A DNA stretch of 64,000 bases from Halobacillus sp. A1. GTDB taxonomy: Bacteria; Bacillota; Bacilli; Bacillales; Halobacillaceae. Both the position numbers and the translations under genes were made by a program. The notes below the pieces were generated by a model, which made no database searches, had not been told where the DNA came from, and saw nothing but the letters and a program-made list of their open reading frames with translations. Every line of letters starts with the position of its first letter. Within the stretch, counting starts at the first letter, position 1. Positions 61,616 through 64,000 of this stretch are shown here, piece by piece. The stretch is taken from NCBI RefSeq assembly GCF_024189295.1, contig NZ_JAIZEN010000001.1:62001-126000 (forward strand). The letters are read 5' to 3'.

Positions 61616-64000
61616 TTGAGAAAAATCTTAACTGTCCTATTAACGTTTGCTGTCGTGTTTCAAGTCGTGTCCCCTTCTGTGCTTGCTAAGAAAGATAAGG
61701 GAGATGATCGGGTTGAATACTGGGAAGAGAGAGGATTACTGACAGGGCTGAATACGAAAAAGAGTGAAAATGCTGCAATGTCTTATTCAGAATACACAGT
61801 ACTGCTTGGAAACTTGTTGAACATAAGCAGTGAGCGTGTGTTGGAAGAGGTTAAAGATGCCGGGTATGTAACAAGAAATGAAAATTCCGCCGTGAAAAAG
61901 GCAGAGGCGGTCAAAATTTTTCAATACGTATTACCAGATCCATGGATGAGTGAAGTAGAAGAGGGTACGAACAAACCATTAAAGCGCAAAGATGCTATGG
62001 CTATGATTGACTCTCTAATACAAGGTTACTTTTATGAAAAAGGAACGTACGAGGATGAGCAAATTAAAGGAAATGCCTGGATCAATCATTCGGATGTCGC
62101 TCTTATAGACTCTACGATTGAAGGGGACCTTTATATTAGCGAAGGGGCTGACCCGGGAAATATTCAACTAGAGAACACGACGGTCAGCGGAACCGTCTAT
62201 ATTGATGAGAAGCTTCAAAATAAAGTCCAGGCCATTGACTCGGACTTAGATAACGTAGTAATCGTCGATAGGGACCAAAAGGAATCTGACTGGTCTCTCG
62301 TTTGGTCCGATGAGTTCGTATCCAGTAAAATCGATCAATCGAAGTGGTCCCATGATACTGGAAACTGGATCGTAGACGAAAATGGTGAAGGGGTCTCCCC
62401 TGGATGGGGTAACAATGAATTGCAGTATTACACTGACTCATCTGAAAACTCCTATATTGATGACGGTAAGCTGGTCATCGAGGCGAAAGAAGAAGAGAAA
62501 AGTGACTCATTCGGAAGTTACGACTATACTTCAGCTAAGCTGACATCCAAAGGGCTGTTCAGCCAAAAGTATGGAAAGTTCGAAGCAAGAATGAAACTGC
62601 CTGAAGGTCAGGGATTCTGGCCGGCCTTCTGGATGATGCCTGAAGATGAAGTTTATGGTGACTGGCCGGTTTCCGGTGAGATCGATATTATGGAAGCCGC
62701 TGGAAAAGATACGAGTGAAATTGGTGGTACGATTCATTACGGAGAGGAATACCCGAATAATACGTACAAAGGAACCGAATATCATTTTCCTGAAAGAGAA
62801 GATTATACCGATTTCCATACATATTCAGTGGAATGGGAACCTGGAGAAATCCGCTGGTATGTGGATGGAGAATTATATCAAACATTAGACAATTGGTTTG
62901 GTAAAGGGGAGAATCAGTCGGATAAATATGCTTTCCCTGCGCCATTTGATCAGGAATTCTATTTAATTATGAATCTAGCAGTTGGTGGCTGGTATGGCGG
63001 CAATCCCGATGAATCAACAGAGTTTCCAGGAACAATGGAAGTCGACTATGTAAGAGCCTATGAGTTAACGGGCCGTGAGTATAAAGAGCCTGTAGAACCT
63101 GTCGTTGAAAAAGATGAGCTGCCTGAAGATGCGAAACAGCCATTAGAAGATGGCAACCTCATTTATGATAATGAGTATAATGAACCTTTTACCATCATCG
63201 ATCAACAGGAAGACGAGTTTGATGAGAATTATTGGAATCTCGTACAGCTTCCAGACTTTCAGGGAAGCGGAACGATAGAGAAGGAAGAGCTTGACGGCCA
63301 ATCCTTTGCAAAAACAAGTGTGACAGACCCTGGTAATGCTTTATGGTCCCTGCAGCTTATTCAAAAGCTCGCGATTCTGGAAGGGAATACGTATAAAGTA
63401 ACCTTTGATGCAAAATCTGATACCAACCGTAATATAATGACGAAGGTATCCGGTGGAGAAGAAAGAGGCTTTGCTAACTATTCCGGAGAAAAAACGATGG
63501 AGCTTAGTGATCAAGTTCAGTCCTACGAATATACATTTACGCTAAACCAGGACACAGACCTGGGCGCTCGAATAGAGTTTAATATGGGAAGCAACGGAAC
63601 GGCCCCAGTCTCTATTGGAAATGTCCGAGTGGAGAATATCACGGGAGAACAGCAGGAAAACAGCACAAAGCCTGCTTTAGCGGACGGGAACTTCATTTAT
63701 AATGGAACTTTTGATCAGGGGGATATGACAAGGACAAGCTACTGGGATCTTGTGACATCAGAGCAGTCTTCCGCTGAAATGAAAGTTTCTGAAGAGCAGC
63801 GCGAAATGCAACTTGATATTCAAAGTGAAGGTGTAAATGCTGAAGATGTGCAGGTAAAACAGTCAGGAATCCCTTTGGCAGAAGGACAGGATTATGAACT
63901 GACCTTTAACGCAAGAGCAGAACAAAACAAAACCATCGAAGTTGGACTCATAAGTGAAGATGGCAGCGAAAACTATGCGAGTGAACCGGTGACATTAACT
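61616..64000 (+). CDS. Secreted GH16 beta-1,3-glucanase with carbohydrate-binding modules, 3' end outside window
   Basis: The start is TTG 61616 with AAGGAGGAG; 795 codons are open to the window edge. A signal peptide (1-24, ending SVLA) is followed by a 200-residue region with SLH-like features (YWEERGLLTGL, EAVKIFQYVLP, LKRKDAMAMIDSLI). The GH16 domain (about 224-480) starts WSLVWSDEFVSSKIDQSKWSH and has GEIDIMEAAG with nucleophile E355 and acid/base E360. Two CBM4/9 (CenC-like) beta-sandwich modules follow, at about 515-675 and 690 to the edge. It should cut laminarin-type glucan outside the cell for the ABC importer upstream. Confidence 0.9.
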   Translation, partial: MRKILTVLLTFAVVFQVVSPSVLAKKDKGDDRVEYWEERGLLTGLNTKKSENAAMSYSEYTVLLGNLLNISSERVLEEVKDAGYVTRNENSAVKKAEAVKIFQYVLPDPWMSEVEEGTNKPLKRKDAMAMIDSLIQGYFYEKGTYEDEQIKGNAWINHSDVALIDSTIEGDLYISEGADPGNIQLENTTVSGTVYIDEKLQNKVQAIDSDLDNVVIVDRDQKESDWSLVWSDEFVSSKIDQSKWSHDTGNWIVDENGEGVSPGWGNNELQYYTDSSENSYIDDGKLVIEAKEEEKSDSFGSYDYTSAKLTSKGLFSQKYGKFEARMKLPEGQGFWPAFWMMPEDEVYGDWPVSGEIDIMEAAGKDTSEIGGTIHYGEEYPNNTYKGTEYHFPEREDYTDFHTYSVEWEPGEIRWYVDGELYQTLDNWFGKGENQSDKYAFPAPFDQEFYLIMNLAVGGWYGGNPDESTEFPGTMEVDYVRAYELTGREYKEPVEPVVEKDELPEDAKQPLEDGNLIYDNEYNEPFTIIDQQEDEFDENYWNLVQLPDFQGSGTIEKEELDGQSFAKTSVTDPGNALWSLQLIQKLAILEGNTYKVTFDAKSDTNRNIMTKVSGGEERGFANYSGEKTMELSDQVQSYEYTFTLNQDTDLGARIEFNMGSNGTAPVSIGNVRVENITGEQQENSTKPALADGNFIYNGTFDQGDMTRTSYWDLVTSEQSSAEMKVSEEQREMQLDIQSEGVNAEDVQVKQSGIPLAEGQDYELTFNARAEQNKTIEVGLISEDGSENYASEPVTLT

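Overview
The window reads as chromosome of a low-GC, spore-forming Bacillaceae member, most like a moderately halophilic Halobacillus-type species. The signs are Bacillus-style regulatory sites (Zur, Rex and cre boxes), spore-coat CotS/CotSA genes, strong AGGAGG ribosome sites, many acidic proteins and malate/lactate transporters. The genus is inferred from gene content only. No rRNA, tRNA or CRISPR array was recognised.

Layout. 1-2474: the transposase of an IS1182-type element runs off the left edge, followed by repeat DNA. 2475-4055: a divergent phosphofructokinase paralog and a small DUF454 membrane protein. 4246-9533: a zinc-starvation island with two Zur boxes, holding a hypothetical protein, a SufU paralog, three G3E (CobW/ZagA) GTPases, a dCTP deaminase and zinc-free ribosomal protein S14. 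9902-17780: a GntR-controlled catabolic operon (gabT, gabD, then a split biotin carboxylase resembling urea carboxylase, then pxpA), plausibly for a lactam that yields GABA. 18078-23467: a minus-strand two-component system plus ABC-2 exporter of the LnrJK-LnrLMN type. 23836-31559: a prolyl-4-hydroxylase-like enzyme, a cysteine-rich protein, an AlaX editing enzyme, TopB, lipoprotein NagZ and a DUF1456 protein. 31737-34013: a small lipoprotein and an AdcA-ZinT zinc-binding protein behind two more Zur boxes. 34610-37357: class I aldolase, an NAD(P)-binding protein and a VanW protein. 37428-43918: CotSA/CotS coat genes facing a nucleotide-sugar cluster. 44052-51034: lactate permease under two Rex boxes, then MalKR, malic enzyme and malate transporter. 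51262-55560: purT, aldehyde dehydrogenase and a TspO-like protein. 55705-64000: a beta-glucan utilisation locus (ABC importer, LacI regulator, GH1, secreted GH16) with cre and LacI-type operators; the GH16 gene runs off the right edge.

Three themes stand out. First, a Zur regulon that seems to swap zinc-dependent steps for zinc-free ones and to supply metallochaperones. Second, a split urea-carboxylase-like enzyme tied to GABA degradation. Third, a dispersed GC-rich inverted-repeat family of about 120 bp, found here at several intergenic sites, whose arms differ in sequence between copies yet stay complementary within each copy.
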